Source: Ilumatobacteraceae bacterium (GTDB lineage Bacteria > Actinomycetota > Acidimicrobiia > Acidimicrobiales > Ilumatobacteraceae). Taken from it: 7,192 bases of DNA. The stretch lies in the NCBI GenBank assembly GCA_016650435.1, contig JAENVT010000079.1:1-7192 (forward strand), written 5' to 3'. Position 1 is the first letter of the stretch; every line of letters starts with the position of its first letter. The position numbers and the translations under genes were made by a program. Positions 1 through 4,618 of this stretch are shown one piece after another. The notes below the pieces were generated by a model, which was not told the DNA's origin, made no database searches, and saw nothing but the letters and a program-made list of their open reading frames with translations.

Positions 1-105
1 CGATGGCAAATGAGAGTATGGAAAGGAACGCCGCAACTTCTCGGCTAACCCGGCCAACTGCCCAGGCTAGGGCGAGGTACGGTCGCATAGCAACCGTCAC
101 CCCTG

Positions 106-119
106 TCTGGCGCGCCAGA
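106..119. repeat. 14-bp perfect palindrome upstream of dnaA
   Basis: The sequence TCTGGCGCGCCAGA is identical to its own reverse complement. It lies about 150 bp before the dnaA start codon and about 90 bp before the DnaA boxes. It could be an operator for a dimeric regulator, or chance in GC-rich DNA. Nothing else in 1-205 looks like a gene: no divergent rpmH start (the usual neighbour of dnaA) is visible before the left edge, so rpmH, if present, lies further left. Confidence 0.4.
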
Positions 120-206
120 ACGCTCCTTGCCTGGTCAGCCATTGGGTGAGAATGGGCCGTTTAGGCACGTCCGCTGAGCCTGCTAGCGTGCCTTCCTCCC
201 GCAGAT

Positions 207-236
207 TTGAATTGTCCACATGATGTGGACAATTAT
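207..236 (+). promoter_or_regulatory. candidate dnaA promoter overlapping DnaA boxes
   Basis: A -35-like hexamer TTGAAT (207-212, four of six matches to TTGACA) is followed after 18 bp by a -10-like AATTAT (231-236, four of six matches to TATAAT). Transcription would start near 243-245, giving a leader of roughly 28 nt that contains little beyond the ribosome-binding site. The first base of the -10 is A rather than T, which weakens the call. The spacer is filled by two DnaA boxes and a third covers the expected start site, so bound DnaA would compete directly with RNA polymerase. Confidence 0.4.
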
Positions 237-244
237 GTGGACAA
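212..244. promoter_or_regulatory. cluster of three perfect DnaA boxes
   Basis: TTGTCCACA occurs at 212-220 on the + strand and, as TGTGGACAA, at 224-232 and 236-244 on the - strand. The three boxes start exactly 12 bp apart. The first two belong to a 25-bp interrupted palindrome (210-234): 12-bp arms of AATTGTCCACAT and its complement around a single central G at 222. TTGTCCACA is the DnaA-box form known from high-GC actinobacteria. The cluster ends 27 nt before the dnaA start, which fits autoregulation of dnaA; it may also be an outlying part of the origin. Confidence 0.85.
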
Positions 245-260
245 CGATTGAAGTCAGGAA

Positions 261-266
261 GGGAGG
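261..266 (+). promoter_or_regulatory. ribosome-binding site that sets the dnaA start
   Basis: GGGAGG stands five bases before the GTG at 272. The frame is open further upstream to a TTG at 248, but that codon has no Shine-Dalgarno match in front of it and would place this GGGAGG inside the gene, so 272 is preferred. Confidence 0.75.
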
Positions 267-271
267 TGCAG

Positions 272-1642
272 GTGAGCGACCATGACCAGTTGTGGACAGC
301 CGTAGCCCAACTGCTACGAGCCCAAGTGTCCGAAGCGGTCTGGTTCTCGACCTTCCAAGATGTGACTGCGCTCGACAGCGATCCGTCGATGTTGCGCGTC
401 GGTGCCCCCAACGGGCACACCCGCGACCGCATCTTGTCGCGCTACTTGCCCTTGGTACGCGACGCCTTGGAGGAAATCGGCGCGGCGAACCGCCAGTTCG
501 TCGTCGAGGTGCAAGTCGCCGACGCAGCCGAGCAAGAGTTCGTCGAGCAAGTCCCCGACACGGCGATCGAGCCGACCGACAACACCGGCAGAAGCGGTTC
601 GGCCATGCCAGCTTCGAGCCGCGGCATGAACCCGCGCTACACCTTCGAGGCGTTCGTCAAAGGTGCGTCCAATCAATTTGCTCTCGCCGCCGCGCTGCGC
701 GTCGCCGAGACACCCGGTCGGTCGTACAACCCGCTGTTCATCTATGGGAATGCCGGTCTCGGCAAGACACACCTGCTGCACGCGATCGGGCACTACGTGC
801 ACAGTCATTACCAACACGACATCGTTCGCTACGTCAGCACCGAGACCTTCCTCAACGAATACGTCGACGGCATCCGTACCAACACCATCGCCAACTTCAA
901 GCGGCGCTATCGCGACATCGATGTTCTGCTGATCGACGACATCCAATTCATGGAAGGCAAAGAGGGTTTGCAGGAGGAGTTTTTTCACACGTTCAACTCG
1001 CTCCATGGGGCAAACAAGCAGATCGTGATATCCAGCGACCGCATGCCCGACGCCATCCCTACGCTGGAGGAACGTCTGCGCGGCAGGTTCAAGTGGGGCT
1101 TGATCACCGACATTCAGCCACCCGATCTCGAGACCCGTCTGGCCATCTTGCGCAACAAGGCCGAGCGCGATCACAGTCCGGTTCCTTCCGAAACTCTCGA
1201 GCTGATCGCGTCGCGCATCACAACCAACATTCGTGAACTCGAAGGCGCTCTCATCCGCGTCACCGCGTACGCCAGCTTGAACCATGTGCCCATCAGCACA
1301 CATCTCGCCGAGCAACTGCTCAGCGATCTCATGAGCGACACATACGTCAAGCCACGCACCGACGACGAACTGCTCAGCGAGATGGCTGTCATCCTCGGCC
1401 ACAGCGTCGAGGCACTGCGCGGCAAGAGTCGTCAACGACCACTCGTCACCGCTCGACAGATGGCGATGTACGTCTTCCGTGAGCTCACCGATCTCAGCTA
1501 CCCGGCGATCGCGCGACTGTTCGGCGGCCGCGACCACACGACAGTGATTCACGCTGTCGACAAGATCCAGCGGCTGATGAAAGAACGCAAGCAGATCTAC
1601 GATCAGGTCACTGATCTCGTGCAGCGGTTGAAGAAGGCCTAG
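272..1642 (+). CDS. dnaA: chromosomal replication initiator protein DnaA
   Basis: DnaA is the AAA+ ATPase that binds DnaA boxes, melts oriC and recruits the helicase. From the GTG at 272 the protein is 456 residues, normal for the family. Domain I (about 1-85) starts SDHDQLWTAVAQLL; domain II is a short acidic and Ser/Gly-rich linker (about 86-118); the AAA+ domain begins at NPRYTF (residue 120). Visible motifs are Walker A GNAGLGKTH (159-167), Walker B LLIDDIQF with Asp222 and Asp223, the arginine finger in LRGRFKWGL (Arg272) and sensor 2 in IRELEGAL (Arg321). The C-terminal DNA-binding domain has a basic loop from Lys385 and the signature GRDHTTVIHA (from Gly419), which reads the boxes. A strong ribosome-binding site decides the start. 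DnaA boxes in the promoter, and one inside codons 7-10, point to autoregulation. The assignment is certain; only the exact start is inferred. Confidence 0.98.
   Translation: MSDHDQLWTAVAQLLRAQVSEAVWFSTFQDVTALDSDPSMLRVGAPNGHTRDRILSRYLPLVRDALEEIGAANRQFVVEVQVADAAEQEFVEQVPDTAIEPTDNTGRSGSAMPASSRGMNPRYTFEAFVKGASNQFALAAALRVAETPGRSYNPLFIYGNAGLGKTHLLHAIGHYVHSHYQHDIVRYVSTETFLNEYVDGIRTNTIANFKRRYRDIDVLLIDDIQFMEGKEGLQEEFFHTFNSLHGANKQIVISSDRMPDAIPTLEERLRGRFKWGLITDIQPPDLETRLAILRNKAERDHSPVPSETLELIASRITTNIRELEGALIRVTAYASLNHVPISTHLAEQLLSDLMSDTYVKPRTDDELLSEMAVILGHSVEALRGKSRQRPLVTARQMAMYVFRELTDLSYPAIARLFGGRDHTTVIHAVDKIQRLMKERKQIYDQVTDLVQRLKKA
291..299 (-). promoter_or_regulatory. DnaA box inside the start of dnaA
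   Basis: TGTGGACAG reads CTGTCCACA on the - strand, one mismatch from the TTGTCCACA boxes upstream. It lies within codons 7-10 of dnaA and 55 bp downstream of the third upstream box, in the same orientation as that box. It could extend the repressing DnaA complex into the gene or could be coding coincidence. Confidence 0.4.
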
Positions 1643-1657
1643 TGGCTGTGCGCGTCA

Positions 1658-1666
1658 TGTGGACGA
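1658..1666 (-). promoter_or_regulatory. DnaA box, one mismatch
   Basis: TGTGGACGA reads TCGTCCACA on the - strand, one mismatch from TTGTCCACA. It lies 15 bp after the dnaA stop codon. Weaker two-mismatch candidates follow: TTGTCCCCG on the - strand at 1679-1687, and CTGTCCACC on the + strand at 1696-1704. Confidence 0.55.
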
Positions 1667-1793
1667 CGGTTGGCAAAGCGGGGACAACGCCAACACTGTC
1701 CACCGAACCACAAATGTGTCATTTCTGGCCTGTGCACGGCGGGGGATACGCATGGGGACGCGGTTCGGGCCCCTACGCTGGCCGATCAACGAC

Positions 1794-1809
1794 TTATGCA
1801 CAGTCCACA
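1794..1809 (+). promoter_or_regulatory. overlapping pair of DnaA boxes
   Basis: TTATGCACA (1794-1802) fits the relaxed consensus TTWTNCACA exactly. CAGTCCACA (1801-1809) overlaps its last two bases and keeps the TCCACA core. Both point toward dnaN and sit directly before the GC-rich GCCC and the AT-rich repeat, where the origin-loading DnaA boxes of a bacterial origin are expected. Confidence 0.6.
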
Positions 1810-1813
1810 GCCC

Positions 1814-1840
1814 TTATTACCTTTATTACCTTTATACATC
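1814..1840. repeat. tandem 9-mer AT-rich repeat, probable DNA unwinding element
   Basis: Three consecutive 9-mers are present: TTATTACCT (1814-1822), TTATTACCT (1823-1831) and the divergent TTATACATC (1832-1840). Of the 27 bases, 21 are A or T, the most AT-rich patch in the window. Read as triplets, the repeat gives TTA TTA CCT twice, so the opposite strand carries 3'-AAT-5' triplets, comparable with the 3'-GAT-5' DnaA-trio element of B. subtilis. The TATACA at 1833-1838 could alternatively act as a -10 box for dnaN, although no -35 at good spacing is evident. Confidence 0.6.
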
Positions 1841-1850
1841 ACCTCATTGT

Positions 1851-1858
1851 GAGAAAGG
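1851..1858 (+). promoter_or_regulatory. ribosome-binding site of dnaN
   Basis: GAGAAAGG ends seven bases before the GTG at 1866. The reading frame stays open back to 1659 through the origin, but the clamp family starts with MKF or similar, which matches the codons at 1866, so the upstream extension is rejected. Confidence 0.65.
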
Positions 1859-1865
1859 CCTCCCT

Positions 1866-2960
1866 GTGAAGTTCCGTTGCGAACGCGAAGCACTCGCTGA
1901 AGCGCTCTCCACCGCAGGACGTGCTGCTACCGGTCGAACCGGTGCACTCCCGGTGTTGTCGGGCCTGCGCCTCGAACTCGTCGGCGACCAGTTGAGCATC
2001 ACCGGTACCGATCTTGATCTGACGATCCAATTGACGCTCAATGTGGGCGGCGACGGAGACGGTGGCGTGGTGCTGCCGGCGCGTCTTGCGGCTGACATCG
2101 TGCGTTCGATGGGTGCCGGCAAGGTCGAAGTTGCCGTCGAAGACGACGAAGTCAACATCACTGGAGGCCGGTCGCAGTTCAGTGTGCGGCCGCTGTCATT
2201 CGATGACTATCCGAAGTTGGCCACGCCAGCAGCATCGTCGGTGACCTTGCCGGCAGCCGCGGTGGGTGAAGCATTGCGCCAGGTCGTGCGAGCCGCCAGC
2301 ACCGACGAAGCACGACCGATCCTGACCGGCGTGTTGTTGACCGCCGAGAACGGCGGCCTGCGAATGGTGGCCACCGACTCGTACCGACTCGCGGTTCGCG
2401 ACCTCGCCGATCACGAAGTGCTCGGTGCAGACCAAAAAGTGCTCGTTCCCGGTCGAGCGCTCAATGAGTTGCAACGGCTGGTTGGTGGTGGCGAAGAGTT
2501 GACCATGCGGCTCGGCGATCGCGACGCGATATTCGAAGTTGGTGGCACGCGCCTGTCGACGCGCCTGATCGAAGGTGAATTCCCCAACTATCGACAACTG
2601 ATTCCTGCCAGTCATCCAAACACCTTGACGGTCGAACGCGAGCCGTTGCTCGAGGCGATTCGCCGCGTCAAGATTCTCGCCAAGGACGCAACGCCGGTTC
2701 GACTGCAAATGGGTGGCGACACATTGCGACTGACGGCGATCACGCAAGACGTCGGCAATGCATCCGAAGAACTCGATGCAACGTACGCGGGCACCGAACT
2801 GACCGTTGCGTTCAACCCGGAGTACTTCGCGTCCGGCGTCGAAGCATGCTCGTCGGATTCGATCACGCTCTCCACGCTCGATTCGTTGAAGCCAGCCGTC
2901 GTCAGAGGTGTAGGCAACGACGACTACCTCTACCTGCTGATGCCCGTGCGGGTGCCGTAG
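1866..2960 (+). CDS. dnaN: DNA polymerase III sliding clamp, beta subunit
   Basis: DnaN forms the dimeric ring that tethers polymerase III and many repair enzymes to DNA. The 364-residue protein has the normal length and the three repeated clamp domains (about 1-115, 120-245 and 250-364). It starts MKFRCEREALAEAL. Typical conserved patches include TGALPVLSGLRLE near the N terminus, TDSYRLA (170-176), EGEFPNYRQLIP (236-247) and the C-terminal YLLMPVRVP, whose MPVR segment forms part of the peptide-binding cleft used by clamp partners. The GTG start has a ribosome-binding site. The gene begins right after the presumed unwinding element and ends seven bases before recF, so dnaN, recF and dciA probably share a transcript. 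No truncation or unusual residue was seen. Confidence 0.98.
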   Translation: MKFRCEREALAEALSTAGRAATGRTGALPVLSGLRLELVGDQLSITGTDLDLTIQLTLNVGGDGDGGVVLPARLAADIVRSMGAGKVEVAVEDDEVNITGGRSQFSVRPLSFDDYPKLATPAASSVTLPAAAVGEALRQVVRAASTDEARPILTGVLLTAENGGLRMVATDSYRLAVRDLADHEVLGADQKVLVPGRALNELQRLVGGGEELTMRLGDRDAIFEVGGTRLSTRLIEGEFPNYRQLIPASHPNTLTVEREPLLEAIRRVKILAKDATPVRLQMGGDTLRLTAITQDVGNASEELDATYAGTELTVAFNPEYFASGVEACSSDSITLSTLDSLKPAVVRGVGNDDYLYLLMPVRVP

Positions 2961-2967
2961 TAGAGAC

Positions 2968-4047
2968 GTGATCGTCGCGCGGCTCGAGCTGGTGGATTTT
3001 CGGAACTATGCGCACGCCGCGTTTGACTTCCAGCCGGGCACTACGGCTGTGGTCGGGCTCAATGGACAGGGCAAGACGAACTTGGCGGAGGCGATGGCAT
3101 ACCTGGCTACGCTCGACAGCTTTCGCGGTGCGCCACTTGATGCGTTGATCCGCGTCGGCGCCGAGTCGGCTGTCGTTCGGGCCACCGTGGTGCACGACGA
3201 CGGACGCGAAGTGCTCGTCGAGTTGGAGCTCAGCAGAAGTGGTCGCAACCGCGTGCTCGTCAATCGTCAGAAGCTTGGGCGAGTGCGCGACTTGTTGGGA
3301 GTCATGCGCGTCACGGTGTTCTCTCCCGATGACCTCGTAGTCGTGAAGGAGGGTCCCGGTGGCCGGCGCCGGTTCCTGGACGATGTCCTCGTGGCGTTGG
3401 CCTTGAAATACGACGCGCTGCGACTGGAGCTCGATCGAATCGTCAAGCAACGCAACATGCTGTTGAAACAAGTGAGTGGTCGACTCTCCGACGAAACGGC
3501 GATGACGCTCGACGTGTGGGATTCGAAGATGGCCGAAGTCGGTGATCAGTTCGGGCATGCCCGCGCTGTGTTGGTTGCACGGCTCACCCCACTCGTCGGA
3601 CTGGCGTACGAGCAACTCGCCGATCGACCGACAAGCATCGAGCTGCGTTACGAGCCGCTGTGGCGACAACGTGGTCTCGGTGTCGCGCTCGCCGAAGCGC
3701 GCGCTGACGATGTGCGTCGCGGTGTGTCGAGTGTTGGTCCGCATCGCGACGACCTCGAATTGTTCATCGATGGCATGCCGGCGCGCACTCACGCGTCGCA
3801 AGGCGAGCAGCGAACTCTGGCGTTGGCTCTGCGGTTGGGGGCGCATCGACTGGTGACCGACAAGGCCGGCAGTGCTCCGGTGTTGGTACTCGACGATGTT
3901 CTCAGCGAGCTCGACCCCGGGCGCTGCGAAGCGTTGCTCCGTCATCTCCCATCAGGCCAGGTCGTGTTGACCACGGCTGGAGTTTTGCCGGAAGCCGCCC
4001 ACCCCGATGCGATTTTGCGCATCGAAGCTGGCATGGTGATGTCGTGA
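2968..4047 (+). CDS. recF: DNA replication and repair protein RecF
   Basis: RecF is an SMC/ABC-type ATPase that, with RecO and RecR, helps load RecA at single-strand gaps and stalled forks. The protein has 359 residues, the usual size. It opens IVARLELVDFRNY, the RecF hallmark in which the first strand leads to FRNY. Walker A is GLNGQGKT (30-37); the ABC signature is SQGEQR (277-282), preceded by GPHRDD; Walker B is VLVLDDVLSELD with Asp309 and Asp310; and the last strand is QVVLTTA. The GTG start lies only seven bases after the dnaN stop and has no convincing ribosome-binding site, so translation probably depends on ribosomes leaving dnaN. The end overlaps dciA by four bases. The dnaN-recF adjacency is widely conserved, and there is no intervening gnd gene as in Streptomyces. 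Confidence 0.97.
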   Translation: MIVARLELVDFRNYAHAAFDFQPGTTAVVGLNGQGKTNLAEAMAYLATLDSFRGAPLDALIRVGAESAVVRATVVHDDGREVLVELELSRSGRNRVLVNRQKLGRVRDLLGVMRVTVFSPDDLVVVKEGPGGRRRFLDDVLVALALKYDALRLELDRIVKQRNMLLKQVSGRLSDETAMTLDVWDSKMAEVGDQFGHARAVLVARLTPLVGLAYEQLADRPTSIELRYEPLWRQRGLGVALAEARADDVRRGVSSVGPHRDDLELFIDGMPARTHASQGEQRTLALALRLGAHRLVTDKAGSAPVLVLDDVLSELDPGRCEALLRHLPSGQVVLTTAGVLPEAAHPDAILRIEAGMVMS

Positions 4048-4379
4048 GCCGCGACCCGATGCCGATTGGCGACAGCCTCAATTCGGTGCTTCGCTCGCTG
4101 CGCAACGATTCGTCCGACACGTTGTCGTCTGGTCAGACGGCGGGTCAGTTGGCCAACCAGATGGGGGGTGTGTTCGGGCGCTGGGCCGAGGCCGTCGGCG
4201 ACGCTGTTGCTGCCCACGTGAAGCCGGTGAAACTCGATGGAACCAAGTTGATTGTTGAAGTCGATGATCCGGCGTGGGCGACACAGTTGCGCTTCTTGGA
4301 GACCACGTTGAAGCAACGCCTGCTCGAGGTCGCCGGTGCGACGATCGACAGCGTCGAGGTGCGCGTCAAGGGCCGATGA
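4044..4379 (+). CDS. dciA: DUF721 / DciA-family protein, probable replicative helicase loader
   Basis: This 111-residue protein has the DUF721 pattern: a polar N-terminal stretch (about 1-40), then GRWAEAVGDAVAAHV with Trp47, and a KLIVEVDDPAWATQL strand and helix with Trp78, ending in a hydrophobic helix and a basic VEVRVKGR tail. DciA is known as the widespread, probably ancestral factor that assists DnaB helicase loading in bacteria lacking DnaC or DnaI; here the function is inferred from family and position. The start GTG at 4044 is part of a GTGA overlap with the recF stop, which signals translational coupling, and there is no separate ribosome-binding site. The recF-DUF721-gyrB order is common in actinobacteria. 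The family assignment is firm; the biochemical role in this organism is inferred. Confidence 0.88.
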   Translation: MSRDPMPIGDSLNSVLRSLRNDSSDTLSSGQTAGQLANQMGGVFGRWAEAVGDAVAAHVKPVKLDGTKLIVEVDDPAWATQLRFLETTLKQRLLEVAGATIDSVEVRVKGR

Positions 4380-4391
4380 GCCATCGCCTCG

Positions 4392-4463
4392 GGTCGAGTC
4401 CGACATGCAAGTCACGAAAGATTCGGATGCACCGGAGCATTCGTGACTGGCCTCGATTCGACC
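4392..4463 (+). repeat. long nested stem-loop between dciA and gyrB
   Basis: Three stems stack in one 72-nt element. The outer stem pairs 4392-4400 with 4455-4463 (nine pairs, one G-U). The middle stem pairs AGTCACGAA at 4410-4418 with TTCGTGACT at 4440-4448 (nine perfect pairs). The inner stem pairs 4422-4426 with 4432-4436 (five pairs, one G-U) around an ATGCA loop. A symmetric 3 x 3 internal loop joins the middle and inner stems. It starts 13 bases after the dciA stop. No T-run follows, so it is not a classic intrinsic terminator. It could be a U-less terminator, an mRNA 3'-end protector or a leader element for gyrB. Confidence 0.5.
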
Positions 4464-4484
4464 GTTGAAAGGTGCCCGGAAAGC

Positions 4485-4522
4485 CGCCTTTGTGTCACAC
4501 CCATCCGGTAGGATGAAAGGCG
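4485..4522 (+). repeat. second stem-loop with embedded -10-like hexamer, gyrB upstream region
   Basis: CGCCTTT (4485-4491) pairs perfectly with AAAGGCG (4516-4522). Inside it, CATCC (4502-4506) and GGATG (4511-4515) form a five-pair stem with a GGTA loop, abutting the outer stem on its 3' side. The ten-base bulge on the 5' side contains GTGTCACAC, itself a palindrome around C4496. TAGGAT (4509-4514) fits the actinobacterial -10 form TAnnnT, but TTGTGT at 4490-4495 is too close (13 bp) to serve as its -35. Either a gyrB promoter with operator symmetry or an RNA structure is possible. Confidence 0.35.
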
Positions 4523-4557
4523 ATTGCGATAGCAGCTGACGCGCAGGAACCCAGCTC

Positions 4558-4570
4558 GTTGGTCGCCAAC
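4558..4570 (+). repeat. short hairpin in the gyrB upstream region
   Basis: GTTGG (4558-4562) and CCAAC (4566-4570) are perfect five-base arms around TCG. It lies about 50 bases before the gyrB start. At this size it may be chance, but it is the third inverted repeat in a 239-nt spacer. Confidence 0.25.
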
Positions 4571-4607
4571 ATAACCGCAGGTCAAGCGTGCTTTTCCTGC
4601 CGATAGA

Positions 4608-4613
4608 TTGAGG
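4608..4613 (+). promoter_or_regulatory. ribosome-binding site that sets the gyrB start
   Basis: TTGAGG lies five bases before the GTG at 4619. A second in-frame GTG at 4613 overlaps this site and has no Shine-Dalgarno match of its own upstream, so 4619 is the better start. Confidence 0.6.
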
Positions 4614-4618
4614 TGCGC

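Larger units (their letters stand above)
1643..1865. other. oriC: probable origin of replication (oriC), dnaA-dnaN intergenic region
   Basis: The gap between dnaA and dnaN is the usual oriC site in actinobacteria and many Firmicutes. The 223 nt hold no credible gene. They contain a near-perfect box at 1658-1666, degenerate boxes at 1679-1687 and 1696-1704, an overlapping box pair at 1794-1809, and an AT-rich repeat at 1814-1840 just before the dnaN ribosome-binding site. Box number and quality are low compared with Streptomyces, so the box cluster upstream of dnaA may contribute to a bipartite origin. The call rests on position, boxes and AT-rich element together; GC-skew data from the whole genome would be needed to confirm it. 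Confidence 0.75.

Noticed and set aside
3..149. Open + strand frame from the left edge to a TGA at 147-149, and an overlapping - strand frame open from an ATG at 142 (or 88) through position 1.
   Set aside because: Both are short and resemble no known protein, and they use AGG, AGA, ATA and CTA codons that are rare in the real genes here. Neither start has a well-placed ribosome-binding site, apart from a weak GGGGTG before the ATG at 88. Neither matches the L34 protein (rpmH) expected near dnaA.
163..193. Inverted repeat AGGCACG / CGTGCCT with a 17-base loop, and TAGCGT (184-189) as a -10 candidate.
   Set aside because: The arms are only seven bases, there is no T-run on either strand side to make a terminator, and TAGCGT has no acceptable -35. 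The 207-236 promoter is a better fit.
314..1552. Long - strand open frame opposite dnaA.
   Set aside because: It is a codon-bias shadow of dnaA, with no recognisable domain. Similar long antisense frames lie opposite recF (2902-3945) and gyrB (5147-6637) for the same reason.
1659..1865. N-terminal extension of dnaN, and a separate small frame at 1642-1869, running through the origin.
   Set aside because: The clamp family begins at the MKF codons at 1866, which have their own ribosome-binding site. The extension would translate the DnaA boxes and the AT-rich repeat.
4386..4410. Stretch resembling a tRNA T-arm (GGTCGAGTCC).
   Set aside because: The T-loop is one base short, and no acceptor, D or anticodon arms surround it. 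The bases fit better as part of the nested stem at 4392-4463.
4604..4609. TAGATT as a -10 box directly before gyrB.
   Set aside because: It overlaps the gyrB ribosome-binding site and would give an almost leaderless mRNA; no -35 is found about 17 bp upstream (GTCAAG).
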